64,000 nt of DNA from Lysobacter arenosi (GTDB lineage: Bacteria; Pseudomonadota; Gammaproteobacteria; Xanthomonadales; Xanthomonadaceae), in NCBI RefSeq assembly GCF_016613475.2, contig NZ_CP071517.1:3100001-3164000 (forward strand). Reading direction: 5' to 3'. Made by a program: the position numbers and the translations under genes. The first letter of the stretch is position 1, and the number at the start of each line of letters is the position of its first letter. The notes under the pieces are model-generated. The model saw only the letters and a program-made list of their open reading frames with translations. It was not told the origin of the DNA and did no database searches. Below are positions 1 through 7,885 of this stretch, piece by piece.

Positions 1-116
1 AACGAGATCAGCGGGCCGTTGAGCCAGGTGACGAAGCCGAAGATGAAGAACAGCGCGCCGATGATCGCGATCGAGCCGTAGTGGCTGCGCGAGCCGGTGG
101 CGATGGTGGTGGACAT
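1..116 (-). CDS. MFS sugar permease, N-terminal fragment (GlcNAc/glucose transporter-like)
   Basis: Only the first 38 codons lie in the window; the gene runs off the left edge. The start is the ATG read leftwards from 116, preceded by the purine-rich stretch GGGAGGGG. The peptide begins MSTTIATGSRSHYG and enters a first membrane segment with FFIFGFVTWLNGPLI, the signature of the FucP/GluP/NagP sugar:proton symporters of the major facilitator superfamily. It is divergent from a sugar kinase, a TonB-dependent receptor and a beta-hexosaminidase, so N-acetylglucosamine (NagP-like) is the likeliest substrate. That is inference from context; the fragment cannot separate GlcNAc from glucose or fucose carriers. 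Confidence 0.8.
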   Translation of the reverse strand, partial: MSTTIATGSRSHYGSIAIIGALFFIFGFVTWLNGPLIS

Positions 117-174
117 TGGTTCCCCTCCCAAGGAATGCGGTCAATGTCGCACGATGACTCATGCGACATCCGTC

Positions 175-188
175 GGCCAACGTTGTCA
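175..188. promoter_or_regulatory. LacI-type operator, permease side
   Basis: GGCCAACGTTGTCA matches the perfect palindrome at 331-344 at 12 of 14 positions, including the central AACGTT. It lies 59 bp upstream of the permease start. A central CG flanked by symmetric arms is typical of LacI-family operators, and Xanthomonadales control GlcNAc genes with such repressors. Which repressor binds here is not shown by the window. Confidence 0.5.
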
Positions 189-330
189 CAAGTCGGGACG
201 CCACGCTAGAGGCCCCTTCCTATAAGGGTTTCAGGGTCAGTCCCATGGTCACGCCTTGCTGCGTCGCAGCAAAAATCGACCCCGTCGGCGCCCGGATTCC
301 GGCCTTTCTGACAATTTCGTAACTTTCTGT

Positions 331-344
331 TGACAACGTTGTCA
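331..344. promoter_or_regulatory. LacI-type operator, kinase side
   Basis: TGACAACGTTGTCA is a perfect 14-bp palindrome, 56 bp upstream of the leader ORF that precedes the sugar kinase. It resembles the TGACA-N-CG-N-TGTCA boxes of NagR-type LacI regulators of GlcNAc utilisation in Xanthomonas. The resemblance is from memory of the family and was not searched. Confidence 0.6.
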
Positions 345-399
345 GAGGCGAGCCAAATTCGGCCCGTGCCGGTGGGGAACCGGCGCCAGCGGAGGGAAC

Positions 400-480
400 A
401 TGCAGTGGGATTCGAAGGAAACGCCAAGCCAGTCATGCCCTCTCGTGAGCGCGCAGCCCATGCGCGCCGGCCGCGGGTGA
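400..480 (+). CDS. Possible 26-residue leader peptide coupled to the sugar kinase
   Basis: A short frame starts at ATG 400, behind an excellent ribosome binding site (GGAGGG at 391-396). It encodes 26 residues beginning MQWDSKETPS and stops at TGA 478-480. That stop overlaps an in-frame GTG (477-479) of the sugar kinase as GTGA, the usual arrangement for translational coupling. No function is recognisable from the peptide. Alternatives are that 400 is the true kinase start and a one-base indel has split the gene, or that the frame is chance. The strong SD belongs to this frame, not to the kinase frame. Confidence 0.4.
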   Translation: MQWDSKETPSQSCPLVSAQPMRAGRG

Positions 481-1496
481 GCGCCGTGCCTACGCTCGTG
501 CATCCCGATACCCGCTTCATCGCCGCCGACGTCGGTGGCACCCACACCCGCGTCGGCCTGGTCCGCGCCGGTGGTTCCGACGAATCGCACGTGGTGGTCC
601 TGGCGCACCGCAAGTACGTCTGCGCCGACTACCCGAGCCTGGCCGCGATCCTGGCCGACTTCATCGCCGGCAACAGCGCCTGCGCCGGCATCGACCGGGT
701 CGCCATCGCCAGCGCCGGCGTCGTCCTCGACGACGCGGTCATCAATTCCAACCTGCCGTGGCGCATTTCGCTGTCGCAGCTGCGCAGCGAGCTGCACCTG
801 AGCGAGCTGCAGTACATCAACGACTTCCAGGCCGCCGCGCACGCCGCGCAGTGCATGGATCCGGGCGACTCGCTGCTGCTCACCCCGGGCGTCAGCGACG
901 CCTCCGCCGGCCCGGTGCTGGTGGTGGGCCCGGGCACCGGCCTGGGCGCAGCGATCCGCATCCCGCATCGCGGTGGCACCGTGGTGCTGCCGACCGAAGC
1001 CGGCCACACCGCCTTCGCCCCGGGCAACGCCCGCGAAGCGGCGATGCTCGACTGGGCGCGCCAGCGTGGCCAGACGCATGTGCCGACCGAGCGCTTCGTT
1101 TCCGGCCCCGGCCTGGTGCACCTGTACGAGGCGATCTGCGCCATCGACGGCATCGAGCCGAGCCTGCGCGCCCCGGCCGCGATCACCGAGGCCGCGCGCC
1201 AGGGCGACGTGCCCGCACGCGAGGCCGTGATGACTTTCTGCGCCCTGCTGGGCAGCGTGATCGGCGACCTGATCACCGTCAGCAGCGCCAAGGCGGTGTT
1301 CATCGCCGGCGGCATCCTGCCGCGGCTGAAGGACTTCCTGCCGCAAAGCCAGTTCCATGCACGCCTGCTCGACAAAGGCGTGATGCATGCCGCGCTCGAG
1401 CGCGTACCGGTGCGGCTGATCGACAACGAGCGCCTTGGCGTCATCGGCGCGGCCAGCTGGTATCTCGAGCACTCGTCGCTGCAGGCAGGCGAATGA
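477..1496 (+). CDS. glk: Glucokinase-family sugar kinase
   Basis: The product would phosphorylate a hexose (glucose, or GlcNAc/glucosamine in this context) with ATP in the cytoplasm. Starting from GTG 477 it has 339 residues, close to the usual 320-340 for bacterial glucokinases. Visible motifs are the N-terminal phosphate-binding FIAADVGGTHTRVGL, the GPGTGLGAA loop in the middle and a C-terminal VFIAGGILPRL. The start is uncertain: GTG 477 overlaps the stop of a leader ORF that has the only good ribosome binding site, while ATG 435 and GTG 486 are in-frame alternatives without one. The gene lies upstream of the TonB receptor and hexosaminidase and shares a divergent control region with the permease, so it probably handles sugar imported by these proteins. 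Confidence 0.87.
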   Translation: MSAVPTLVHPDTRFIAADVGGTHTRVGLVRAGGSDESHVVVLAHRKYVCADYPSLAAILADFIAGNSACAGIDRVAIASAGVVLDDAVINSNLPWRISLSQLRSELHLSELQYINDFQAAAHAAQCMDPGDSLLLTPGVSDASAGPVLVVGPGTGLGAAIRIPHRGGTVVLPTEAGHTAFAPGNAREAAMLDWARQRGQTHVPTERFVSGPGLVHLYEAICAIDGIEPSLRAPAAITEAARQGDVPAREAVMTFCALLGSVIGDLITVSSAKAVFIAGGILPRLKDFLPQSQFHARLLDKGVMHAALERVPVRLIDNERLGVIGAASWYLEHSSLQAGE

Positions 1497-1635
1497 ACCA
1501 GGCACGAAACAGCAGTTTCAGGACAACGGATCCGGGTCGCGGCACACGCCGGGCGCGGACCAGAAAACTGGCTCCGTAACGCCGACGCAAGAAACGGCAT
1601 AGCGGAGTCGCACACAGCCCGTGGGAGGGAGAGCA

Positions 1636-4320
1636 ATGAAAGTCCGCAAAACAGCACTATCGGCCAGTATCGTCCTTGCGCTGAGCATCGCCGGCAGCGC
1701 CGCCGCACAGCAGACCAGCACGTCCAGCGCCGACCAGCAGGCACCGGCCTCCTCGCAGGAGGCCACCGACATCGACGCGGTCGTCGTCACCGGCATCCGC
1801 GCCAGCCTGATGAAGTCGCTCGACACCAAGCGCAGCGCCGACGCCGTCGTCGAAGCGCTGACCGCCGAGGACATCGGTGACTTCCCGAACACCAACGTCG
1901 CCGAAGCGATGATGCAGATCCCGGGCGTCACCATCGACCGCCGCTTCGGCCAGGGCGAGCGCGTCAGCATCGACGGCACCGATCCCAGCCTCAACCTGAC
2001 CTTCCTCGACGGCCACCCGGTGGCACAGTCGATCTGGTTGTTCGGCGAGCAGCCCAACCGCGGCTTCGACCAGACCCAGATCGCCTCGGAAATCATCGGC
2101 CGCCTGGAAGTGTTCAAGTCGCCTGAAGCCCGCCTGCCGGAAGGCAGCCTCGGCGGCACGGTGATGATGCACACCCGCAAGCCGCTGGACATGGATGCCA
2201 ACAGCATCGCCGGCAGCATTGGCTACAACTACAGCGACCAGGCCAGCGAAGGCAAGCCGAGCGGCTCGATCCTGTATAGCTGGAAGAACGACGCCGAGAC
2301 CATCGGCTTCAACGTCGCCGCCCAGCACTACGAAGAGCAGGTCGATCGCCAGGGCATCGAGATCTTCGGCTATGTCGACGCCTCGACCTTCGAGAACGTG
2401 ACCGGGGTGAGCCCGGATGCGCAGGTTCCGAACTTCATCAACGCCGCATGGTTCCAGCAGGAGCGCAAGCGCGACAGCGTCGCCGCCAACCTGCAGTTCA
2501 AGGCCAACGACGACCTCGAGTTCAACCTGAGCGGGCTGTACATCAAGGAACAGTTCGATAACTACAACCAGTCGATGTACAACTTCCTGACGCTGACCGC
2601 CGACGAAGTCGACCAGCTGACCGAAGGCAACAACGGCATCGTCACCAGCGGTCATTCCGGCGCCGGCAGCAACGTGTTCTACGACAACAACGCCCGCGTT
2701 TCCGAGCCCACCACCAAGGGCCTGGACCTGACGTTCGACTACGACGGCGATGGCTGGGGCATGTCCGGCCAGATCGGCCAGAGCAAGGCCGACAACGACC
2801 TGGTCCAGTACTTCATCGAGCCGGCCTACCGCGGCGGTTTCAGCTGGGACATCAACAAGGGCATCACCTTCGACGATCCGGCGTCCGCACGTGACCCGGC
2901 ACGCTGGCGCGCCGACGGCTTCTTCGGCAACACCGGCATCTTCAAGACCGAGTCGGAAGACAACTACGGTCAGCTCGACTTCAGCAAGAAGTTCACCGGC
3001 GGCGCGATCTATGAAGTGCAGGCCGGCGTGCGTCGCCACGAGCACAAGGAAGACTTCTCGCTCAACGTCTACGGCATCCCGCCGGTCGGCGACCTCTCGC
3101 AGGTCGGCACGATTGGCTTCGCCGACACGATGGACGGCTTCGACGGCTTCTCGAGCGATCACGGCAACCACATCTATGCCGGTCGCGACAACGTCATCAA
3201 CTGGGTGAAGAACGCCCCGCCGAACTTCGCCAATCCGGATGCGGCCAGCTTCATCAACAACACGTACTCGATCGAGCAGACCAACACCGCCGCATACGCC
3301 CAGGCCAATTTCTCGGCTGACAACCTGCGCGGCAACCTCGGCATCCGCTACGTCCAGTCGGACATCGAAAGCACGGCATTCAACGTGGGCGGCGATCCGA
3401 TCACGCTGCCGCCGCAGGCGGACTGGCTGCAGACCAGCAAGAGCGACAATGACTACTGGCTGCCGTCGGTCAACCTGATCTATGACGCCACCGACGATGT
3501 GGTCCTGCGTTTTGCCGTCGCCAAGGTCGTTGCCTGGGCGCCGTACAACCAGATGGCCAACAACATCTTCCTCAACGACACCACCCTGACCGGTTCGGGT
3601 GGCAATGCCGAGCTGGATGCGTACGAGTCGACCAACTTCAACCTGTCGGCCGAGTGGTACTTCGACGAAGGCGCACTGGCGGCGATCAACTTCTTCCACA
3701 AGGACATCGCCAACTTCATCGAGACCGACGCCCTGACCGAGCGCCAGTTCAACTCGACCAGCGACGACGTGGATCCGAACCCGAACGACGGCATCCCGAC
3801 CCAGTTCCAGAACCTGGTCGCGGCTGGACTGTGCTCGGCCGATGGCTTCTGCGATTACAGCATCCAGCGTCCGCGTAACGCCGGCAGCGGCAATGTCGAG
3901 GGCGTGACCCTCAGCATCCAGCAGCCGTACGGCGACACCGGCTTCGGCCTGGTCGCCAGCTACACCTACGCCAATGGCGAGACCGCCGCCGGCAACGACC
4001 TGCCGTACCAGTCGGAAAACCAGGTCACCTTCAGCCCGTACTACGAGAAGGGTCCGCTGTCGGCGCGTCTGTCCTACGATTGGCGCAGCAGCTATCTGGC
4101 AGGTGGCTTCGTGTCCGGCGCACCGCCGGTCAGCGTCGACGCCTACGGTTCGCTCGGTGCAAGCCTGGGCTGGCGCTTCAACGACAACTGGCAGATCAAC
4201 TTCGACGCGCAGAACCTGCTCGACGAGGAGTACTTCCAGTACTTCGGCGACAAGAGCCAGCCGGCCAACCGCTACCTGACCGGCCGTCGCTACGCACTGT
4301 CGTTGCAGTTCAAGTACTGA
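1636..4320 (+). CDS. TonB-dependent outer-membrane receptor, carbohydrate type
   Basis: An 894-residue outer-membrane receptor that would import an oligosaccharide using TonB/ExbBD energy. It has a signal peptide (cleavage near SAAAQQ, residue 25), a TonB-box-like DAVVVTGI at residues 47-54, and a plug domain with FPNTNVAEAMMQIPGV, followed by a long beta-barrel ending in LSLQFKY with the usual terminal aromatic residue. The start at ATG 1636 follows the strong SD GGGAGGGAGAG. There is no STN signalling domain. This subtype, with GIRASL after the TonB box, is the one commonly paired with glycoside hydrolases in Xanthomonadaceae. Between a sugar kinase and a GH20 hexosaminidase the likely ligand is a chitooligosaccharide; this is inferred from neighbours. 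Confidence 0.93.
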   Translation: MKVRKTALSASIVLALSIAGSAAAQQTSTSSADQQAPASSQEATDIDAVVVTGIRASLMKSLDTKRSADAVVEALTAEDIGDFPNTNVAEAMMQIPGVTIDRRFGQGERVSIDGTDPSLNLTFLDGHPVAQSIWLFGEQPNRGFDQTQIASEIIGRLEVFKSPEARLPEGSLGGTVMMHTRKPLDMDANSIAGSIGYNYSDQASEGKPSGSILYSWKNDAETIGFNVAAQHYEEQVDRQGIEIFGYVDASTFENVTGVSPDAQVPNFINAAWFQQERKRDSVAANLQFKANDDLEFNLSGLYIKEQFDNYNQSMYNFLTLTADEVDQLTEGNNGIVTSGHSGAGSNVFYDNNARVSEPTTKGLDLTFDYDGDGWGMSGQIGQSKADNDLVQYFIEPAYRGGFSWDINKGITFDDPASARDPARWRADGFFGNTGIFKTESEDNYGQLDFSKKFTGGAIYEVQAGVRRHEHKEDFSLNVYGIPPVGDLSQVGTIGFADTMDGFDGFSSDHGNHIYAGRDNVINWVKNAPPNFANPDAASFINNTYSIEQTNTAAYAQANFSADNLRGNLGIRYVQSDIESTAFNVGGDPITLPPQADWLQTSKSDNDYWLPSVNLIYDATDDVVLRFAVAKVVAWAPYNQMANNIFLNDTTLTGSGGNAELDAYESTNFNLSAEWYFDEGALAAINFFHKDIANFIETDALTERQFNSTSDDVDPNPNDGIPTQFQNLVAAGLCSADGFCDYSIQRPRNAGSGNVEGVTLSIQQPYGDTGFGLVASYTYANGETAAGNDLPYQSENQVTFSPYYEKGPLSARLSYDWRSSYLAGGFVSGAPPVSVDAYGSLGASLGWRFNDNWQINFDAQNLLDEEYFQYFGDKSQPANRYLTGRRYALSLQFKY

Positions 4321-4356
4321 TCACGGCGCAGTTGTCCGCGCCATGAGGTAAAAACA

Positions 4357-4390
4357 GCGGGCCCGGTCATTCCGGGCCCGCCGTTTGTTG
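4357..4390 (+). terminator. Hairpin after the TonB receptor
   Basis: A 10-bp perfect stem, GCGGGCCCGG (4357-4366) with CCGGGCCCGC (4372-4381), closes on a 5-base loop and is followed by CGTTTGTTG. It lies 36 bp past the receptor stop codon. The T run is short, so termination may be partial, letting some transcript continue into the hexosaminidase. Confidence 0.65.
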
Positions 4391-4472
4391 GAATCCAGAG
4401 ATTCGAAGTTCGCAGCTGGCGTCCGCACGATCACTACAGCTGACGTAGCCAGAAGAAGACGAAGAGGACGCG

Positions 4473-6494
4473 ATGAAGCCGCAATCCGCATTGACCGCCG
4501 TGGCAACCATGACCCTCGCCATCGGCCTGGCTGCCTGCCAGCGACCCGACGCCACCAACGCCCCCGCCGTGGGCGAGACCACACCCGCGGCAGCGACGTC
4601 CGCCGCCGTAACGCCGGTCATCCCGCGCCCGGCCAAGGTCGAACCGGGCCAGGGCCGCTTCGTGCTTTCTCCGGATACGCGCATCGCGGTGGTCGGCGGT
4701 GACGCCGAGGCCACCCGCATTGCCAATGATTTCGCCGCGCGCCTGCAGAAGTCGCGCGGCTTTGCCCCTGTTGTCGGCACCGATGCCTCGGCGAAGATCA
4801 CCCTCACCGTCGATCCCAAGGCGTCGCTACCCAGCGACGAGGCCTACACGCTCGACATCACCACCCAGGGCGTGAAGCTCACCGCGCGCGCGCCGGCCGG
4901 GCTGTTCTACGGCGCGGTCACGCTGTGGCAGCTGGCCACCGCCGATGGCGCGCAGGGCACCGCCGCGATCGCCGCCCAGCGCATCGAGGACGCACCGCGC
5001 TTCCAGTGGCGCGGCATGATGCTCGACGTCGCCCGCCATTTCCGCAGCACCGACGAGGTCAAGGCGCTGCTCGACCAGCTGGCGCTGCACAAGATCAACA
5101 CCTTCCACTGGCATCTGACCGATGACCAGGGCTGGCGCATCGAGATCAAGAAGTACCCGAAGCTGACCGAAGTGGGCGGGTGCCGCATCCCGGCCGGTGC
5201 CGCCGGCCGCGATGCCAAGGGTGAGCCGAAGCCCTACTGCGGCTACTACACCCAGGACCAGATCCGCGACGTGGTGAAGTACGCCGCCGATCGTTACATC
5301 ACCATCGTCCCGGAGCTCGACCTGCCCGGCCATGCGCAGGCCGCCATTGCCGCGTATCCCGAACTCGGTGTGACGGGCAAGGCGCCGCCGGTATCGCCCG
5401 ACTGGGGCGTGCACACCTGGCTGTTCAACACCGAAGACGGCACCTTCACCTTCCTCGAGAACGTGCTCGACGAGATGATGGCGTTGTTCCCCGGCAAGTA
5501 CATCCACCTCGGCGGCGACGAGGCCGCGAAGGACCAGTGGCAGCAGTCCGCGGCGGTGCAGGCAAAGATCCGCGAGCTCAAGCTCAAGGACGAGATGCAG
5601 CTGCAGAGCTGGTTCATGGGGCGCCTTGGCAACTACATCGAAACGCACGACCGCCGCCTGATCGGCTGGGACGAGATCCTCGAAGGCGGTCCGCCGGCCG
5701 ATGCCACCGTGATGTCGTGGCGCGGCACCGACGGCGCGATCGAAGCGGCGCGCGCAGGCCACGACGTGGTGCTGGCGCCGTCGCCGGACCTGTACCTCGA
5801 CCACATCCAGAGCGAGTTGCCGGACGAGAACCCCGGTCGCCTCGACGTGTTCACGCTGAAGCAGTACTACAGCTACAACGTCATCCCGGCGCAGCTCAAT
5901 CCGGAGCAGGCCAAGCACGTGCTCGGCGCGCAGGCCAACCTGTGGACCGAGCACCAGCGCACCAACGAACGCATGCAGCGCGCGGCATTCCCGCGCGTGG
6001 CGGCATTGGCCGAGAACGTCTGGACGCCGACCAGCCGACACGATTGGCAGGACTTCCTGCAGCGCATGGTGCCGGACATGGCGCGCTATCGCGCCAGCGG
6101 TTTCCAGGCCTCCGACAGCGCCTTCGCCGTGCGCTTCGCCGCGGCCCCGGCGGCTGATGGCAAGGGCGCGCTGACGTTGTCCACCCAAAGCCAGTTCGGT
6201 GAAATCCGCTACACCACGGACGGCAGCGAACCGACGGCGTCGTCGCCGGCGTACAGCCAGCCGCTGACCGTGGCCGTGCCGACGACCGTCACCGCCAACG
6301 CCTTCGCCGACGGCATCGCCGTAGCCGCGCCGCGCAAGTTCACCGTCGACCTGCGCAGCCTGCGCTCGCGTGGAAGCCACGTCCTGCAGTCGTGCAAGAA
6401 GGGCCTGGCGCTGCGCATGGAAGACGACGCGCCGGCCGCCGGCGAGGGCAGCGAGCGCGCCCTGCTGCTGGCCGACGTGTTCGATCCGTGCTGA
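4473..6494 (+). CDS. GH20 beta-N-acetylhexosaminidase lipoprotein (interrupted before its C-terminal domain)
   Basis: This enzyme removes terminal GlcNAc from chitooligosaccharides. As written it has 673 residues. A lipoprotein signal ends in the lipobox LAAC (Cys22), so it should be anchored in the envelope. A GH20b-type domain follows, then the GH20 barrel with HLGGDEAA, in which Asp349-Glu350 are the catalytic pair. A chitobiase-type C-terminal segment with YTTDGSEPT follows. The frame stops at TGA 6492-6494 just after VFDPC, yet the same frame continues to 6824 with family-like sequence. A single TGG-to-TGA change at this codon would explain it. The catalytic barrel is complete, so activity may survive. 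Confidence 0.9.
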   Translation: MKPQSALTAVATMTLAIGLAACQRPDATNAPAVGETTPAAATSAAVTPVIPRPAKVEPGQGRFVLSPDTRIAVVGGDAEATRIANDFAARLQKSRGFAPVVGTDASAKITLTVDPKASLPSDEAYTLDITTQGVKLTARAPAGLFYGAVTLWQLATADGAQGTAAIAAQRIEDAPRFQWRGMMLDVARHFRSTDEVKALLDQLALHKINTFHWHLTDDQGWRIEIKKYPKLTEVGGCRIPAGAAGRDAKGEPKPYCGYYTQDQIRDVVKYAADRYITIVPELDLPGHAQAAIAAYPELGVTGKAPPVSPDWGVHTWLFNTEDGTFTFLENVLDEMMALFPGKYIHLGGDEAAKDQWQQSAAVQAKIRELKLKDEMQLQSWFMGRLGNYIETHDRRLIGWDEILEGGPPADATVMSWRGTDGAIEAARAGHDVVLAPSPDLYLDHIQSELPDENPGRLDVFTLKQYYSYNVIPAQLNPEQAKHVLGAQANLWTEHQRTNERMQRAAFPRVAALAENVWTPTSRHDWQDFLQRMVPDMARYRASGFQASDSAFAVRFAAAPAADGKGALTLSTQSQFGEIRYTTDGSEPTASSPAYSQPLTVAVPTTVTANAFADGIAVAAPRKFTVDLRSLRSRGSHVLQSCKKGLALRMEDDAPAAGEGSERALLLADVFDPC

Positions 6495-6824
6495 GTCTAC
6501 GACGACGCCGAACTCGATGGCATGACTCATCTGGAAGTCCGGGTCGGGCAGCTGCCGCACAACTTCCAGTTGTGGCGCGATGCCAAGCTGGTGGTCACGC
6601 GTCCGGCCACTGTCCCCGGCGGTGCCCTGGAAGTGCGCCTGGACGGTTGCGAGGGCAAGCCGGTGGCGACGCTGCCGCTGGCCCCGGCGCGCAAGTCCGA
6701 CGGCCTGACCACCCTGCAGGCGACGCTGCCGGCCACCACCGGCAAGCACGACCTGTGCTTCATCTTCGCCTCGGGCGAGTACAACCCGATGTGGGTCGTG
6801 GACGAGGTCGCGCTGCTGCCCTGA
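6495..6824 (+). pseudogene. Detached C-terminal part of the hexosaminidase
   Basis: This 330-bp stretch is in the same frame as the hexosaminidase and directly follows its TGA. It opens VYDDAELDGMTHLEVRVGQ and ends in VVDEVALLP before TGA at 6822. The cysteine pair and beta-rich pattern look like a small C-terminal beta domain found after GH20 catalytic domains in Xanthomonadales. ATG 6522 could start a separate 100-residue peptide, but no ribosome binding site or signal peptide supports that. The likeliest explanation is one gene, 4473-6824, with a point nonsense mutation or base-call error. Confidence 0.7.
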
Positions 6825-6840
6825 GGCCTGCCGGCGCCGT

Positions 6841-6901
6841 GTGGGAGCGGCTCCGGGCCGCGAGGGCCGGTTGGCCCTTCGGGACCGGGGGCCCTCCCAC
6901 A
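6841..6901. repeat. Imperfect palindromic intergenic repeat, GTGGGAG type
   Basis: The segment begins GTGGGAGCGGCTCC and ends CCCTCCCAC, with internal complementary G/C blocks such as GGGCCGCGAGGGCC. It can fold into a long hairpin. Repeats starting GTGGGAGCGGCTT are frequent between genes in Xanthomonadaceae and Pseudomonas, where they act as REP-like elements. Here it follows the hexosaminidase region and could also end transcription. No second copy is present in the window. Confidence 0.6.
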
Positions 6902-7023
6902 GCTTTGCCAGTGCTGCCCTCCGGCTTGCCGGGGGGCGGCCAATCGGCGCAACCGCACGCGCCGAGCGTGACGCGGCGCGCCAATTGCGGGTTAGGATTG
7001 GCCCGTTACAGGGGACCCCACAC

Positions 7024-7653
7024 ATGCTTGCTCGCAGCCTACTCATGACGGCCTTGTTGGCCGCCACCGGCGCCGTGTCGGCGCAAACCTTGCCCAAGCC
7101 GGCCGAGTTTTATTTCGCCGCCGATGCCAATACCGTCAAACCGGTGATCGCCGTGCGCGAAACCGGCGACGTGGCGATGGAAAAACTCGCCAAGACCGTC
7201 GAGCGCAACCCGCGCGCCAAGGCCGAGGTCGCGCAGCTCGCGCACCTGGCAATGGATGCCGGACGCGCCGACCTCGGTCGCCAGCTCTATGCGCGCGCAC
7301 TGCGACAGATCGATCGCAGCGACGGCATGTGGCGATCGGTGATCTGGAACTACGGCTGGGACCTGTATCGCACCGGCGACAGCGAAGGCGCGTTCGCGCA
7401 GTGGCGCACGCTGCTGGAAGCGCGCAGCGTGACTGCTTCGTGGATTCCGCCGACCTTCGCCATCGCGCTGTGGTCGCTGGGCCGCAAGGACGAAGCCGTG
7501 CAGTGGTATGCCGCGGCGGTACGCACCGAGCCGCAGCAGTGGAACACGGCGAGCCAGTTCGCGCGCCTGCTGCCGGAGTGGCGCGAAGACGAGCGCGCCA
7601 CGCTGACCGAAGTGCAGGCCGCCTGGGCCGCCAATCCGCCGACCTTGCCTTGA
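7024..7653 (+). CDS. Exported TPR-like protein of unknown function
   Basis: A 209-residue protein with a signal peptide (MLARSLLMTALLAATGAVSAQ, cleavage near residue 21), so it is probably periplasmic. The rest is alpha-helical with TPR-like spacing, including AQLAHLAMDAGRADLGRQLY, the WDLYRTGDSEGAFAQW repeat and WSLGRKDEAVQWYAAAV. I do not recognise a specific family. TPR proteins usually hold protein partners rather than catalyse reactions. The ATG at 7024 was chosen because the signal peptide begins there. It is flanked by palindromic repeats on both sides and is likely transcribed alone. Confidence 0.75.
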   Translation: MLARSLLMTALLAATGAVSAQTLPKPAEFYFAADANTVKPVIAVRETGDVAMEKLAKTVERNPRAKAEVAQLAHLAMDAGRADLGRQLYARALRQIDRSDGMWRSVIWNYGWDLYRTGDSEGAFAQWRTLLEARSVTASWIPPTFAIALWSLGRKDEAVQWYAAAVRTEPQQWNTASQFARLLPEWREDERATLTEVQAAWAANPPTLP

Positions 7654-7682
7654 TGGGGTGACCCCGCGCTGACGGGGTCATT

Positions 7683-7781
7683 CCTTCCTTCGACTTCGCT
7701 GCGCTACGCTCAGGACGAACGGTGTTTATCCAGGCCCCGTTCGTCCTGAGCGTAGCGGCGTAGCCGCGAAGTCGAAGGAAG
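7683..7781. repeat. Long inverted repeat with TTCGTCCTGAGCGTAGC arms
   Basis: The left arm (7685-7722) contains TCCTTCGACTTCGC and GCTACGCTCAGGACGAACGG; the right arm (7739-7780) is its reverse complement with a small insertion. The loop is about 16 bases. This is the intergenic palindrome seen scattered through Xanthomonas, Stenotrophomonas and Lysobacter genomes. It sits between two same-strand genes and may act as a transcript end or RNA stability element. I saw no other copy in the window. Confidence 0.75.
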
Positions 7782-7885
7782 CGAAGCCCATCCGCCCCCG
7801 TATCCGCCGCGAATGGGCAAACCGGCACGGTCGCCAGCACGGCGGCCCGCGCTAGGATGCGTTTTTCCCATGCGGATCACCCGGC

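Larger units (their letters stand above)
117..399. promoter_or_regulatory. Divergent control region of the sugar-uptake locus
   Basis: This gap separates the start of the leftward permease from the rightward leader ORF and sugar kinase. It holds two related palindromes (175-188 and 331-344) and a further TGACAA half-site near 309-315. It is less GC-rich than the flanking genes around 310-345. I could not assign -35/-10 boxes with confidence. The layout, one operator near each divergent gene, fits joint control by one LacI-family repressor. Confidence 0.6.

Noticed and set aside
330..476. Kinase start at TTG 330, giving a 388-residue protein
   Set aside because: The TTG lies inside the operator palindrome, has no ribosome binding site, and the added 49 residues do not look like any kinase N-terminus.
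6486..6500. Selenocysteine at the TGA in the hexosaminidase
   Set aside because: No selenocysteine insertion hairpin is apparent and the family has tryptophan-like context here; a point change of TGG is simpler.
7683..7781. Insertion sequence or its ends
   Set aside because: The arms are almost adjacent with no transposase gene and no target duplication; it is a palindromic repeat element.
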